Shown: piece by piece, positions 1 to 10,842 of the stretch | How the letters are laid out: the number at the start of each line of letters is the position of its first letter | Numbering within the stretch: position 1 is the stretch's first letter | Assembly: GCA_963920665.1 (NCBI GenBank) | Contig: OY987265.1 | Location: 5,461,001 to 5,525,000, forward strand | Source: Straminergon stramineum | Lineage: Eukaryota; Streptophyta; Bryopsida; Hypnales; Calliergonaceae | DNA length: 64,000 nucleotides | Direction of reading: 5' to 3' | Position numbers and translations under genes: made by a program | The notes under the pieces: generated by a model | The model's database searches: none | What the model was told of the DNA's origin: nothing | The model's input: the letters and a program-made list of their open reading frames with translations, nothing else

Positions 1-299
1 ATTGTCATAAAAAATCATAATTTTTTTTAAAAGAGATATTGTTGGTTCACCAAAATAAAATTCTAATGCATAACTTTCTAATGAATCTTCATCTTGCTCA
101 AGAAAAAGAATATTGAAAAAGGATCTTTCTAATTCTACAGAAAAATGGTTGATTTTGGTTGATTACAATAAAATGTGGACTTTGTATAATTTCAGATGTA
201 TAGTATTTGTTATAAAATATTCATAGATTGATTTATGGGTTCATAATTTATAACTTCATTTAATAAGAATAAATAAAAACAATTATCAAAATAAGATAG
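1..299. other. AT-rich flank, nothing recognised
   Basis: AT-rich sequence with no open frame of note, no terminal repeats and no RNA-like structure that I can see. Confidence 0.4.
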
Positions 300-1080
300 A
301 ATATGGTATCATTCCATTGAGATACATAATTTATTCTACTAAAGTAGACACATTGTCTTATTAAGAATTTAAAAACATCCCACTCAGTTGTTTAATTATT
401 TTTATCCCATTGAGATATAAAAATCATCCCACAAACTTAAGGTACAAAAAATATCCTAGTATGACACAAAACTATTCTACTAATACACATTAGCCATTCT
501 ACATAAATAGATAGATCATTCTATCATCCTCTAGACTTATCAAACATCCCACCAACACACTCAAATTATCCTACTCAACTATAATTCTTCTCATCAAAAC
601 ACGCAAACAATCCCCTTCCACTCATATTCAATTATCCTAATTAGTCCCAAAAATCGTCCTACAAAATCACCCCTTCATACAAACCCCATCCCTCACATAT
701 ACACAAGAAATCATCCTATCTAGACATAAAAATCATCCCACTTTACACATAAACCATCTTGCTTAACCCTTACATGTTACCAAGGACATTTTTTGTCCAA
801 TGAATGATAAAGAATCTTCCTATATATGATAGAAGTACAATTGTAAATCCTTGGAATTTTGTGCAAAAAAAGATAATGCACAATCTAAGATCTTGCACAA
901 TGGTTTCACCTCCAATGAGTATTTTTATTTTTTTAAGGTAGATGATGTGACACATTACCAAGATTGAGGAATGATTTCTATAGTCTCCAACCCGACATTT
1001 AAAGGTTAAACATAGAAATCATCTCAACTCACACAAAAACCATCCCACCAAGACAAGAAAATCATCGCACCTCCTACCTA
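300..1080. repeat. Degenerate tandem array of CATCCCAC-type units
   Basis: A very diverged tandem array built on the theme AAATCATCCCAC plus a short A/C-rich spacer. Recognisable units occur near 375, 422, 545, 680, 712, 730, 1015, 1040 and 1062. The plus strand is C-rich and G-poor here. The array is split by the TTAA-flanked MITE at 767-1005, and units resume directly after it, so the MITE landed in an existing array. Unit length is irregular (about 20-35 bp). Confidence 0.55.
767..1005. mobile_element. TTAA-flanked MITE, family A, copy 1
   Basis: A 239-bp element between TTAA (763-766) and TTAA (1006-1009). It shares its interior with copies at 1089, 27621, 41530, 44781 and 52899: the blocks TCCTTGGAATTTTGTGCA, CACCTCCAATGAGTATTT and GTAGATGATGT are recognisable. 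The termini are decayed relatives of CCCTTAAAGGA. It has no coding capacity. Confidence 0.7.
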
Positions 1081-1088
1081 GCCTTTAA

Positions 1089-1585
1089 CTAATATTGAGG
1101 GCCTTTTTTGTTTGATGGATGATAAAGAATTTTCCTACTATTGTATGGAAGGCAAAAGTGCAATTGTTCATCCTTGGAATTTTGTGCAGAAAGGAGAGAT
1201 CTTGTAGCTTGTAGTTTGACCTCCAAGAAGTATTTTCTTTTTCCTAAAGTAGGCAGGACGCTAAATCCTGCCAACAAAGTGGGCCCCAAAGGGACATTTG
1301 GTATTTTACCCGGGGATAAAAGTAAAACTAGCCCCCTATTTTGAGCTGTGTCTAGGGTATGTTTTAAACCTCTCTTAGCTAATTTGGGGTCTCTGATTGC
1401 AAATATGAATTCGGAATTTGCAAAAAAAATAATGTGCAAAAAGTAAAAAATTCCTGCGTTTTTCCCCATGGTAAATCTGCTCCTGCGGGGCCCACTTCGT
1501 TTTCAGGATTTACCGTCCTCCCTAAAGTAGACGATGTTCCAAAAGGGATGATTTCCACGGGTCACCAGTCCGAGGTCCTGTGAGC
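1089..1585. mobile_element. TTAA-flanked MITE, family A, copy 2, split by a nested insertion
   Basis: A second family A copy lies about 80 bp after the first. The left TTAA is at 1085-1088. The interior (TCCTTGGAATTTTGTGCAG, then GACCTCCAAGAAGTATTT) runs to the sequence CTAAAGTAG, where a 269-bp element interrupts it. The family A sequence resumes at 1531 (ACGATGTTCCAAAAGGGATG) and fades near 1585 without a clear right terminus, so the right end is lost or mutated. Confidence 0.65.
1253..1521. mobile_element. Mutator-like MITE nested in a family A element
   Basis: A 269-bp insertion flanked by a perfect 9-bp target duplication CTAAAGTAG (1244-1252 and 1522-1530). Its terminal inverted repeats align base for base at the outer end: GCAGGACGCTAAATCCTG on the left against GGAGGACGGTAAATCCTG (reverse complement of the right end). 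They continue inward through a matching GGGGCCCACTT block. A 9-bp duplication is typical of Mutator-like elements. Other family A copies carry the uninterrupted target sequence, which confirms the boundaries. It has no coding capacity. Confidence 0.8.
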
Positions 1586-1845
1586 AAGAACCCCGTGTTG
1601 CGGACTTGGGAAAGCCTGTGCGTGGACACACATGAAGCACTTCCGTCCCAGGGGCGCCATTTGTTCGTTTTTCCACCTCCTCTCGCCATGGCCAACAGCT
1701 AAGCAAGCTTACCTCGACCACGCCCGCACCCCGACGGAATCCTTCTCCTCTTTCCCAGGCACTCACTTTCATCGCGCCATTTCATTTCATGGTCGGATCG
1801 CCTGCGCCGTGCTGCTCCCTTTTTTTGCATACGGTAATTCAACAA

Positions 1846-1905
1846 CTCTTCTATAAAGCTCTCTTCTCTCAATCTCTCGATCTCTGTCTCTCGTCAGCCA
1901 ATTGG
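1846..1905 (+). promoter_or_regulatory. Putative core promoter with TATA box and CT-rich initiator region
   Basis: TATAAAG lies at 1853-1859 and is followed at once by a pyrimidine-rich tract (CTCTCTTCTCTCAATCTCTC), a common layout around plant transcription starts. The start is inferred near 1885. It would drive the membrane protein gene whose start codon is at 4074. Confidence 0.45.
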
Positions 1906-4073
1906 TAACATGATTCCTCCAGTGCATGCCTCCATCGGAAAGCTCAGTACGATGCGATAACAGACGCGTGTAGGTCATTTCACGGCAACTGTTGTTTGCT
2001 GTAACAACTGAAGGATGACGATCTCTGCGCACTTATTACGTGTTACTGGTCGTGCGAGGTTTTTTTTGTGATGGCTCCCTTTTGATTGAATTCGAATTTC
2101 CTGGTCGATACTGTAAGTGCTTTTCCGGATTTTCATTTCTTGATTGAGGATCGGAGCGCGTTTTGATTAAGAATTCTGTTGGATTCCTCTGTTTTCGCAT
2201 TGGTGCGGGAAACCTATTGTAAGTTGTGCGTGCGTGGACAGAGTGAGGACGTTCTTAGTCTTCAGTGAAGTCTTTTTGCTTTTTGCGGCCACTGCAATCT
2301 GGTTCAGCTTCTTGAAGTTCCGGTTGGAATTAGTTTTAGTTCTTTGGATTTAGTATTGTTTGGATAGACTATCTGAGCCATGATAATGGGAGGATATATT
2401 TTGGAAAATTGAGCATTTCTTTTTCTCGCTAGCTGTCACAATAACCTGGCGAATATAGTTACTCGGTGTTTTGAGTTCAATTGGACTCCCTGAGGAAGTT
2501 GGTTGCGTGCGTGGACATAGTGAGGGCATTCGTAGTCTTTGCTGCGCTTTTGTAAACTCTTTTGCTTTCTCGCTATCGCAATCTGGTGAAGTTTCGGCCG
2601 AGGATTAATTTTATGCAAATACTGAGGTGATTTTAGGATAGTTTACTTGAGTTTCTTTCCGTGAAAATGGGAGAACATACTAGTTAAATCTGAGAATTTC
2701 CTGTTCTCGAAACAAGCTGACGAATATACCTGTTTGTTGTTTCGAGTGCGATTGGACTCCTCCTAGGAAGCTGGGATCACTTTTGGGATCAATGTTTTAG
2801 GAATCCTATTCTACTCTACAACGTTGAAACATGCCGTGGAGTTTTCTGGAGCTTTTATAATGTTGAGCTTTTATTCTCTGACAGCTGCTTTTTATAGTTG
2901 CCTTCTGGTACTTAGTTTGTGAGCAGCTATGCTTTTGAAGATTACATTTATAGCTATGAAATTTGTCATTCTCAAGATCAAGCGCTCTCTTACTTAACTT
3001 TTTCTTAATCAGAATCTGAGCCTCCACGGGAAATATTAACTTAAGGGCTTTAGTCTTCTGTTAGGGTTAATGGTGTTAAGAATTCTGCTGTTGTTTCACT
3101 TTTATTTTTGTTGTTGTTTCAATTTTTGGTGGAGGATCTACCTATATGTATTGTTCTACGTAATGTGTTTTATGAACTTCCGGATTTGAGGACTTACAGC
3201 TACGACACAGAATCTCCTTAAGCTTGGCCATCGTTTCGTGTGTTCTCCGTGTCTGATGGTTTAGGAGAGTAACTTAATTGTGCGCGGTTCTCCTCTTTCG
3301 ATTTGAAACGGTTTATACTTTCTCCAATGCTAGTGTTGTGTACTTTGAGGTACGCTTTGCCTGAGTCCCTCTCTGTTTATTGGATGATTCGTTGATGTCC
3401 TGACTCGACGCTCCTAATGACTTGCAGAAGCTGAGCAAAAGCATTTTCTGGAACGCTTTTATGAAGCTGCTTATGTGTTCATGCGACAAAAATTTTCGTA
3501 GTTGCGAGAAGGAACAGATCGTGTAAGAGTTTCTCCATTTCTAAGTAAGAGTGCGGATGCGGGGGCCATCATTCTGGTGCTCTCTTTGTTGCCTGTGCCT
3601 CTGCTTCTTATGTTGCCGGCCTCGCCGGCGTAAGCGGATGGTTTCTTCTTCTGGTCTATATTGATTTCCTCGTTTTTGCAGGTATGCTCTATTGTTCATT
3701 CGTATTGATTTCTTCATCACAGACCTTTCAACCATGTTACTGAAGTAGGAGTTTTCTGTTTCTGTTTTTTCTGTAGAATGTTCTTATGAGCACAATAATC
3801 TAACCCTATCAAGCAGGTTAAGTCCATGGCTCATTCCTTTCCTCAACTCAATCAGTGGAGCTTTATTTTTGCATGTTTGCTTGGAATTTTTTGCTCGTTG
3901 TGCTTCCTTTTAATTTTTGTCTTCTATCTCGCATCATGATCCTCCTAATCGCCTGAAGTTCTGATGTTGGAGACTCTGGTCAAAATATTCATGCAGGGCA
4001 ATATCTGGAACGTGCCATGATAGGAGTTACGAGGAAGGCGATTTTTTAGCTTGGAATAGTGCAAGGGAGAGGG
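1885..4073 (+). other. Long 5' leader region with probable leader intron(s)
   Basis: A moderate-GC stretch with no long open frame between the putative promoter and the start codon at 4074. Possible leader splice sites include a GTAAGTGC donor near 2112 and a CTTGCAG acceptor ending near 3427. In-frame TAG at 4047 stops upstream extension of the coding frame, so the stretch is untranslated leader or intron. Exact exon limits cannot be fixed by eye. Confidence 0.4.
2225..2775 (+). repeat. Diverged tandem duplication inside the leader region
   Basis: Two units about 275-280 bp apart share an ordered set of blocks: GTGCGTGGACAGAGTGAGG (about 2230) against GTGCGTGGACATAGTGAGG (about 2507); GCAATCTGGTTCAGCTTC against GCAATCTGGTGAAGTTTC; and GCGAATATAGTTACTCGG (about 2450) against ACGAATATACCTGTTTG (about 2722), each followed by ATTGGACTCC. 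It looks like a local tandem duplication rather than a dispersed repeat. Confidence 0.6.
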
Positions 4074-6523
4074 ATGATGTTTTTCCTAGTATCTCTCTTT
4101 TGTGACCTGCTTGCCAGAGTTACTCGTCCATGGCGCCAACTATTCTGGCTGGCGCTGCACTTGTACATTTCTGTATGCAGCATAGTGCTAAATCGAGTTT
4201 CAGAAACGTTTTCAAGGTGCATTGAGGTTGTGACTGCGTATCGACGGGTGAAAGAGGTGCCGTTTACTCTTCAGCGAGAAAGTTGATTGCATTTCGTTTA
4301 TCAAATGTCAGAGATACTCGTGAAGTCCATCCCTAGTTATCTTCTTGTGTTTTTACTTCGATTTCCTATAAGAGTCTTTAAATATTCAATGAAGTACATC
4401 CCTTTCAAACTACGTAAATCCCTACAAACTCAAATTTTCATCAATTCATACATTGACAATTCAAACATCAGACAAACATGAGAGATAAGAGATACAGTAA
4501 GAGATACAGAAGTTTGGATGTTTATAATGAGTATCTCTTGCTTTATGTTTTTTGAAATATATATCATAAACTAGTTGCACCTTGCCAATTCAAATGTGCA
4601 TTCAATTTTGGGCCCCGAGGAGGCTTGTTAATTTTCTGACCCGAAGAGGAAGGTAGAATCAAATAGAGCATGAAACTCAGTTTTGATCCATTTGGTTAGA
4701 GCTTTGAGTTTTATGCTCTATTTGATTCATTCTTCTTTTGGGGGTCACAAAACGAATTAGGAAGGGTCCAATAATTTGGAGGTCTAAAATCGAATGCATA
4801 ATTTGAATTTTGAATTTGCAGGGTGCAAGTGCACTAAGGTATATTTCACTTCAATTCTTAAATTAAATTAAAAAAGGTGGATGAACTTGTTTTCAACTTC
4901 CAACCTCTATATCTCTTATTCTATACCTCCAATATTTTAATTTAATAGAAAATTGAGTTTCTAGGGTTTTAATTAGTTTAATATGGTGGGATGTACTCCA
5001 TTAAATATCAAATTCACTCCTGGAAGGTATAATTAAAACACAGCATGAAAACTTGGGATGGACAAGCATGTTCTCATCAATTGATCATGCCTATATTGTC
5101 ACTGCTCATGTGTACGATGCATTTTCTTCCTTAGATTCGAGGTTTTGTGTGAAGCGTCAGTTTATGAATGGAGTCTTGTCGATCGTGGGCTTACATTTAG
5201 CATTTTATGGCACTTTTAACAAAACATGTCTTGATATTCTCTGACACGGACATTCATCTGGCAGCTGGAGAGACGACTAAGTTCTTTGGGTCGTTATCTC
5301 GAAGAGGAGAAATCACGGAATAGTGAATTGCAGAGAAGACTGGACGCATTTACCAAAGACCGCCGACGAATCATGGAAACTCTTGATCATGTGAATTTTG
5401 AGAAGAAAAAGGCAGTGGATACTGTTAGGTTCTTAAAGAATAAGGTAGGTCGTTCAAGTGAGTACAATTGATTTATTTTAATCTTTTTCCCTTCTGCTAG
5501 CTATAAATGATATTTGAACATCCACCATTTTTTTACGATGGTGCTTGATGTTCTGAATTATGTGCTTCTGACTTTTTGTATGATGTAGGTCCAGGATTTA
5601 GAATATACAAATCAACAGTTAGCTGAGAACGAAGAGGCGCGACGGAGGGGACTGGCAAAGACTGTGGCGGCGTTAACATCAGCCACCAAGCGCCATTCAG
5701 AAAAAATGTCTTCAGAGCAGGACGGTATGAATTTAGAGTCCGTGGAATATGACAGCATAGTGCAAGCCAAAGATCTTGCGAGCAAGACTCTTCATGACGT
5801 TCTCATCAATGACTCATATCTTAAGTCTTGCGATGAAATGCAGTCTTTGGTGACTCGGGGGTCTAGCCTTAGGCAGATTGGTTCGAACGATTCGGAGGTT
5901 CCGTTATTTGCTGAATCTGAGAAGGGCGTGGCCTTCGTCTCGAGTATTTTCAGTGCATTTCTTTCAACTCTGGTGGCAATGATTGCGTGGGAGGCCAAGG
6001 TTAACACTCTACTGATCCTCACTGAATTTACTTGATCCTATCCCTAGTCTTGTTCTACATAGCAAGCTAGATCGGTCTTGTTTGTTCAAATAATTCGTAT
6101 GAGTTAATCATAGTTGAGGCTGTCGATTGCAGTTTTCACCGATTTCCTCTCCAAACTATGTAGTCACAGATCAATGTTTTTCCACCTCGCCTATCCTTAA
6201 CTAATTTTGCTCCATAATACATCGTGCAGGATCCGTGCACCCCTCTAGTGATTGCTTTGTTCACAGTGGTGGGCGTGTCGCTGGCCAACGTAGTCCGCTT
6301 TCTCAGCAAAATCCAGAGCCACCAAGGCTTCATAGCTGTGGCCCTCCTGAGTCTGAACTGGTTTGTACTGGGAACCTTAGCACACCCTGCCCTGCCATAC
6401 TTGGGTCAAATGGGGTCTGGCGTCGTATATATTCTTGGTGGTCGATTGTTAAGGATTTTAGGGTTTGGAAATGTCATCCGAGCTATCAAGGTTGCCAGTC
6501 ATGAATCATTTGAGTTATATTAA
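4074..6523 (+). CDS. Coiled-coil multi-pass membrane protein, function unknown (4 exons)
   Basis: I read exons 4074-4256, 5265-5444, 5589-5999 and 6230-6523. All junctions are GT-AG and all introns are phase 0, giving 355 residues. The start is the first ATG after an in-frame TAG at 4047. Residues about 1-40 are hydrophobic (an N-terminal membrane segment ending LHLYISVCSIVL). Residues about 60-150 are charged and heptad-like (LERRLSSLGRYLEEEKSRN onward), a coiled coil. A polar linker follows, then three or four hydrophobic segments from about residue 235: VAFVSSIFSAFLSTLVAMI, PLVIALFTVVGVSLANVV, GFIAVALLSLNWFVLGTL and a weaker GVVYILGG stretch. I do not recognise the family by name. The order (membrane anchor, coiled coil, C-terminal membrane bundle) suggests an organelle or ER membrane protein with a cytosolic coiled-coil arm; this is inference. 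A further intron near 6487 (AAG then GTTGCC) cannot be excluded, so the last 12 residues are uncertain. Confidence 0.75.
4574..4835. mobile_element. Fold-back MITE in intron 1
   Basis: An inverted repeat lies within the first intron of the membrane protein gene. The left end TTGCACCTTGCCAATTC pairs with the right end (reverse complement TTGCACCCTGCAAATTC). Inner arms AGAATCAAATAGAGCATGAAA (about 4657) and TTTTATGCTCTATTTGATTC (about 4708) also pair. Most of the 260 bp can fold into one hairpin. The target duplication is not clear. Confidence 0.55.
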
Positions 6524-8409
6524 ATTATAATTGCCAAGTGCTGGATCTGCACTGTTCCAAGCTCTATGGCTGGTAGGTACAAGGCGTCAGCCAGACCTTT
6601 CCTTGTGAATAATGATGTCATAGACCTAATTATCAAGGTGTACCAAGTTCGGGGTATTCTAAAAGAATGAAAGCGCAAGGGCAGTGTCAGTTTTACCAAG
6701 TTAGCGGGCAGTCTGAATTGAAATTGTAGAAATCGGTATAATTCATAGAAATCTTAGTACAGTAAACATTTGCTTCATTCCAAATTTGTGTTTTCAGTGT
6801 TGCTGCTAGTTCCTAAAAACTGGAGAGATCCGTTAAGTGGCTCAGCGTTTCATGTAGCTCTGATAGGCTTCCATTGGCCCACTTATTCGAGTTTGTCCAT
6901 TCATCCTGGCCTCATCCCATTCTTAAAGGATATCTCTATTGTGTTAGGAGTTTTTTTTATGTTTATTGGGCCAGTGTTCCCCTTATAGGATTAATTGTTA
7001 ACCAGTTTTGTTGTACATATTGTAGCATTATTCAACAATGAGCTCGGGATGTCTTTGGGAGTCAATTTTATGGATTTGGCATTACAAATCACCATGCAGT
7101 CAAATTGTCACTATCTTACTCTCCTTCCTGCGAATGCCAAATCTTCTAATCTTGAAAACCTATTGTGGAATTTTTAGCCATGGATAGATATACCTCTTAT
7201 TTTCCACTCTTGGGAAGAATAAGCCTTTTTCTATTAATGTTATACTAGAAAGAATCTTCTGTAAGTAATTGTTAGCATTGTTATTCTAGAAAGAATCTTT
7301 TGTAAGTAATACAATTATCATTTTTGTGCATTGAATTGTTAGAAATTTTGCAAAATGTAAATAAGTGAGGATTGTAGTTTCATCTACCATTCATCTAAAG
7401 GTGTGGTCATTAATTGGATTAACTTGTTTAGGTTATAGATCTCATTCTTAACCCTTAAAGGATGGTCCCCATGACCATTGATTTCAAGCCTCACTAGGCA
7501 TTACTTTGTTAGCTGCCATTTTGCAAGAATGAGTGAAAGAATTTATGTTTATTTTTTAGAGATACATTCACATGTCTACTACAAGTTGTAAAGTTTTCAA
7601 ATTTTTTGTGGAAAATTTGAATTATTGTGAAAATTTTAAGAAAAAGTGAAAAAAATTCACATCATATGGAGAATATACTCAAAAAGTCTGAAATTTTTGG
7701 AGATGTATATTATATTGTATAATATCATGGTATGAACCTAAGTTATTGTGCCTTTATGAAATTAGACAATCAAAAAAACATGATTAGAAGCTTAAAGTTT
7801 ATACATAAATTCATAATTTTTTTTCAAAATTTCCAATTGGAGTAGAAATTGCACTTGACAAGCTTCATTTCATCGGTAGGACTCAAATTCATGAAACATA
7901 GTTCAAATGGGTAATATTCATATGATAAGTTTCATTTCATTAGTTGGACTCAACTTCGAAAAACATCATTTTGATGGTTAAAATTCACATCAAGAGTAAA
8001 TAGCAAGAAATATCAAACATACACTTCAAACTAAGGGGATTTGTGGATGAAACAACTTACTCTTCAAAAAAAAGTCAATAATATCAAAATGAGGGAGAAA
8101 ATCCCTCCAACCATCATTTTGCTTAAGGAGAAGCATATGAAGCCAAACTCCATTTAATGATATCAATTTGAGTAGATGGGATTTGCTAATTTCAAATTCG
8201 GCAATTTCTTGTTTGATTCTAGACTTCCATGTTGTCATCAAAGCATTTGTTTCATCTCAAAGCGGCAATTTTATTTTGCAAATCTCTTGAAGTGTCCCAT
8301 CTAGTGTAATAGTCTTGAACATCCTGATCTCTTGAAGTTAGATGGAAATACTAAATGAAGACAAAGTTCAATTTCTCCGAGTTAGAATTAGGATCAGATA
8401 ATGCCCTTA
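6524..8409. other. Gene-free AT-rich spacer with a family A relic
   Basis: No supportable gene. The first few hundred bases may be 3' untranslated sequence of the membrane protein gene. TTAACCCTTAAAGGATGG at 7448-7465 is the terminus of a family A element whose remainder cannot be followed. The segment 7560-8000 is AT-rich repeat-like sequence. Confidence 0.4.
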
Positions 8410-8628
8410 AGGTAGGCGAACCCAATACCAACCGTTGACCTAATACCACCCAAATGTAGGATCCTTGTTGATCTTAGAATGAGAATCTTTGAAGGAAGTA
8501 CATGCCTTAACTTCATAATAAGTGCAGTTAAGGCATGTATTATTGTCATAGATTCTCACTCTAGGATCACTAATAGTCCTACATTTGGGTGGTATTAGGT
8601 CAATGGTTGGTATTGGGTTCGCCTACCT
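8410..8628. mobile_element. TA-flanked MITE forming a near full-length hairpin
   Basis: A 219-bp element between TA (8408-8409) and TA (8629-8630). The ends start AGGTAGGCGAACCCAATACC, and the right arm is its near-perfect complement. Pairing continues through ACCCAAATGTAGGAT and the inner arms around CATGCCTTAACT, so both halves of about 100 bp fold on each other. The AGGTAGG terminus and TA duplication match the elements at 50753, 57781, 59367 and 59800. A TA duplication points to Tc1/mariner-type mobilisation. Confidence 0.8.
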
Positions 8629-9629
8629 TACCATCCATCCAACCCAATCGACTGTCACCATCTGCAAATTGCAACAAAATAGCCTTCATAGAAATCCCGA
8701 TCCACTTAAAAGAATGGCATTGAGCGACCCTGCACAGGTCCTGCGTAGGCATTCTCTTCCTTGAACTCCTCCCAAATTCTCTTCCTTGAACTCCTCCCAA
8801 ATCAATCATCATCATGTGCGTGCAACTCCTTTACCATCATCTAAACCCAAGTAGACGGCCAGAAACTGTCCCTTAACATGCACGTGCTACACATTTTTGA
8901 TGAACAAATATTGGCATATTGGCATCTTTGATTATGTAATCCCAATGTCAATGTGCCTCTTGTGGTTTTTGTAAACCACAATTGCAATCCCCGCCATAGC
9001 TGAATGCCAATTTAGCTAAAGTACTCAGTAGCACAAGTCAAGGTAAACGCAACAATGAGTATTTTTTTCTCCCAGGCCTCTCTCATCATACTTGAGAATC
9101 GGATCGATCATACCTGATAAATGAACAGTCATAGAAACTGATATGAGTTCCGCTCGACTCGAAGTAACCACTACTAATAGATGATGAATTGATGATAGTT
9201 GATATTGTTATTATAGATGCCATCATCAGTATCCACCCGTGCGGTCGTTTATGGGTTCGACACAGACGCTTTCGCTTGATTCGATCTAAAGAGTACTCTA
9301 CGCCATTAGAGTACAGGAGTAGAATCCACCCGTCTCCCTTTAAAGTAATATTTTTTCAAATGTTCAGGCTTCTTAGAAGTATCTACGAGAACCAACTTCG
9401 TCCAACTTAGCTCGATTCGAGCTAGCTTGTCGATTGATGGAATTGTATCATGTTCAATGCGGTTCGGTGATCACGGGAGTGGCTTCACATTGTCTCGACC
9501 AAATGATACTTTGCAACATGCAATATTAGCTCGATTCGATCTAACTCTGCACACTTCCGTGTAGACAACGTAGATATTGATTTCAATGTTGTCTAATAGG
9601 AAATGCCCTGATCCTCAGGCCTCCGACTT
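8629..9629. other. Gene-free spacer with GCTCGATTCGA-like repeats
   Basis: No supportable gene. From about 9270 to 9545 the motif TTCGATCTAA or GCTCGATTCGA recurs several times (near 9278, 9409, 9530), which suggests a small local repeat or a regulatory patch. The short direct repeat ATTCTCTTCCTTGAACTCCTCCCAA occurs twice in a row near 8750-8800. Confidence 0.35.
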
Positions 9630-10500
9630 CTGTGAAAATGGTACGCGCAAAGCAACTGCTCGGATTGTAAATCCCGCGACGACATCCTTGGGCAGCAAAC
9701 CGAAGCCCACGGCTGCCACCGTCTAGGTCAGTTAAGTCAGATGAATCACTAGCACGGAGTACGAGTTTGGGATGTCTGCGGTACAGTAAATTTCATTTCC
9801 AGATTCTCGGTCACCAGTTCGTTGCTTGTGACAGTTTAGATCGACTTGCTTGCGAAAAAAAAAGGATTTGTTTCCTTTCGCCCAGAGCCCTTTTCCACAT
9901 TCATCATGCGGCCTATCAAACCCCGCGTAAAACAATTACCCAAGACACAGCCGGCGCGGATTTGCCCGCTACTCCTAGATCGGTAAGCATTTCTCTTACG
10001 CAAGCACAACAACTCCGCGGACAGGGTCATTCTTGAAGTGGCCTCTGGAGAAGGCACCCGTTCCCGCAGCGAAGAAAATAAAGGCGGGAACCGCGGGCGC
10101 AGCTGGGGTCGCGGGCACCAGTATTCCGAGAGAGGCCTCTCAGAGTACTGACATAAACTATGAGGAATCAAGAAGTGCTCAGGACGCATTTTGGAAAGAT
10201 TGCGAGTACTGTTTCATTCTCGGAGATAGGACCAGGTTAAGGCTGTTGATATCGACTTGTTAGAGTTGTCGGAGCAGCAGCTTACTTAGTACATTGTTCG
10301 CTGGCGTTCTGCTACAGAAAAAGTGTCCTCGCCCACAAATTGGACGATCTGCGTTATGCCCATCGTCAAGGAAAACCCTCAGGTCTGGGTGTGGGAGGAT
10401 CTCCGCAGTACTTGCAAATTCCAGATCATCAGCGGGCAGCACAGCGTCACTGCTGCACAGGAGTTGCAACAGCAACATTTTCACTCCGACACTAAATGAA
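9630..10500 (+). pseudogene. Broken coding relic, family not recognised
   Basis: Coding-like, GC-richer sequence with frames that break. One frame reads TARIVNPATTSLGSKPKP near 9665. The frame starting at 10033 reads STDINYEESRSAQDAFWKD near 10150. From about 10222 a different frame reads KAVDIDLLELSEQQLT then a stop, then continues in that frame as YIVRWRSATEKVSSP and later NPQVWVWEDL and FQIISGQHSVTAAQELQQQ, ending at TGA about 10500. A frameshift near 10215 and an in-frame TAG near 10287 break it. The GQHSV block resembles the small Gly-Gln-His motif of ParB/DGQHR-like proteins, but that is a weak hint. It may be a transposon-derived or captured gene. Short introns instead of breaks are possible. 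Confidence 0.45.
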
Positions 10501-10842
10501 ATAAAAACTATATTCCCATGAAGATATTACATTCTCTGACCTCTGAAAAAAAGGTTCCAATAAAATTTGACGTCATAGGAACCTGCCCGAAATCCTATAA
10601 AACCCATTCCAAGACTTCAAACGTCTAGGGGTAAACAAAGGACGACATTGCTGCTCAGAATTTGGCCGCTGAATTCAAACAAAAGAAAATGTTCCAAGTC
10701 TTAACAGTAGAGCTAATACATGTTTAAATAATTCATACAAGATATAATTTCAGAATCCTAATGCTGTGAATTTGTACACAAAAACTTTATAATGGATTCT
10801 TCATACAAAGACTCACAGTTGCATATCAGCAACTCAGGACAT

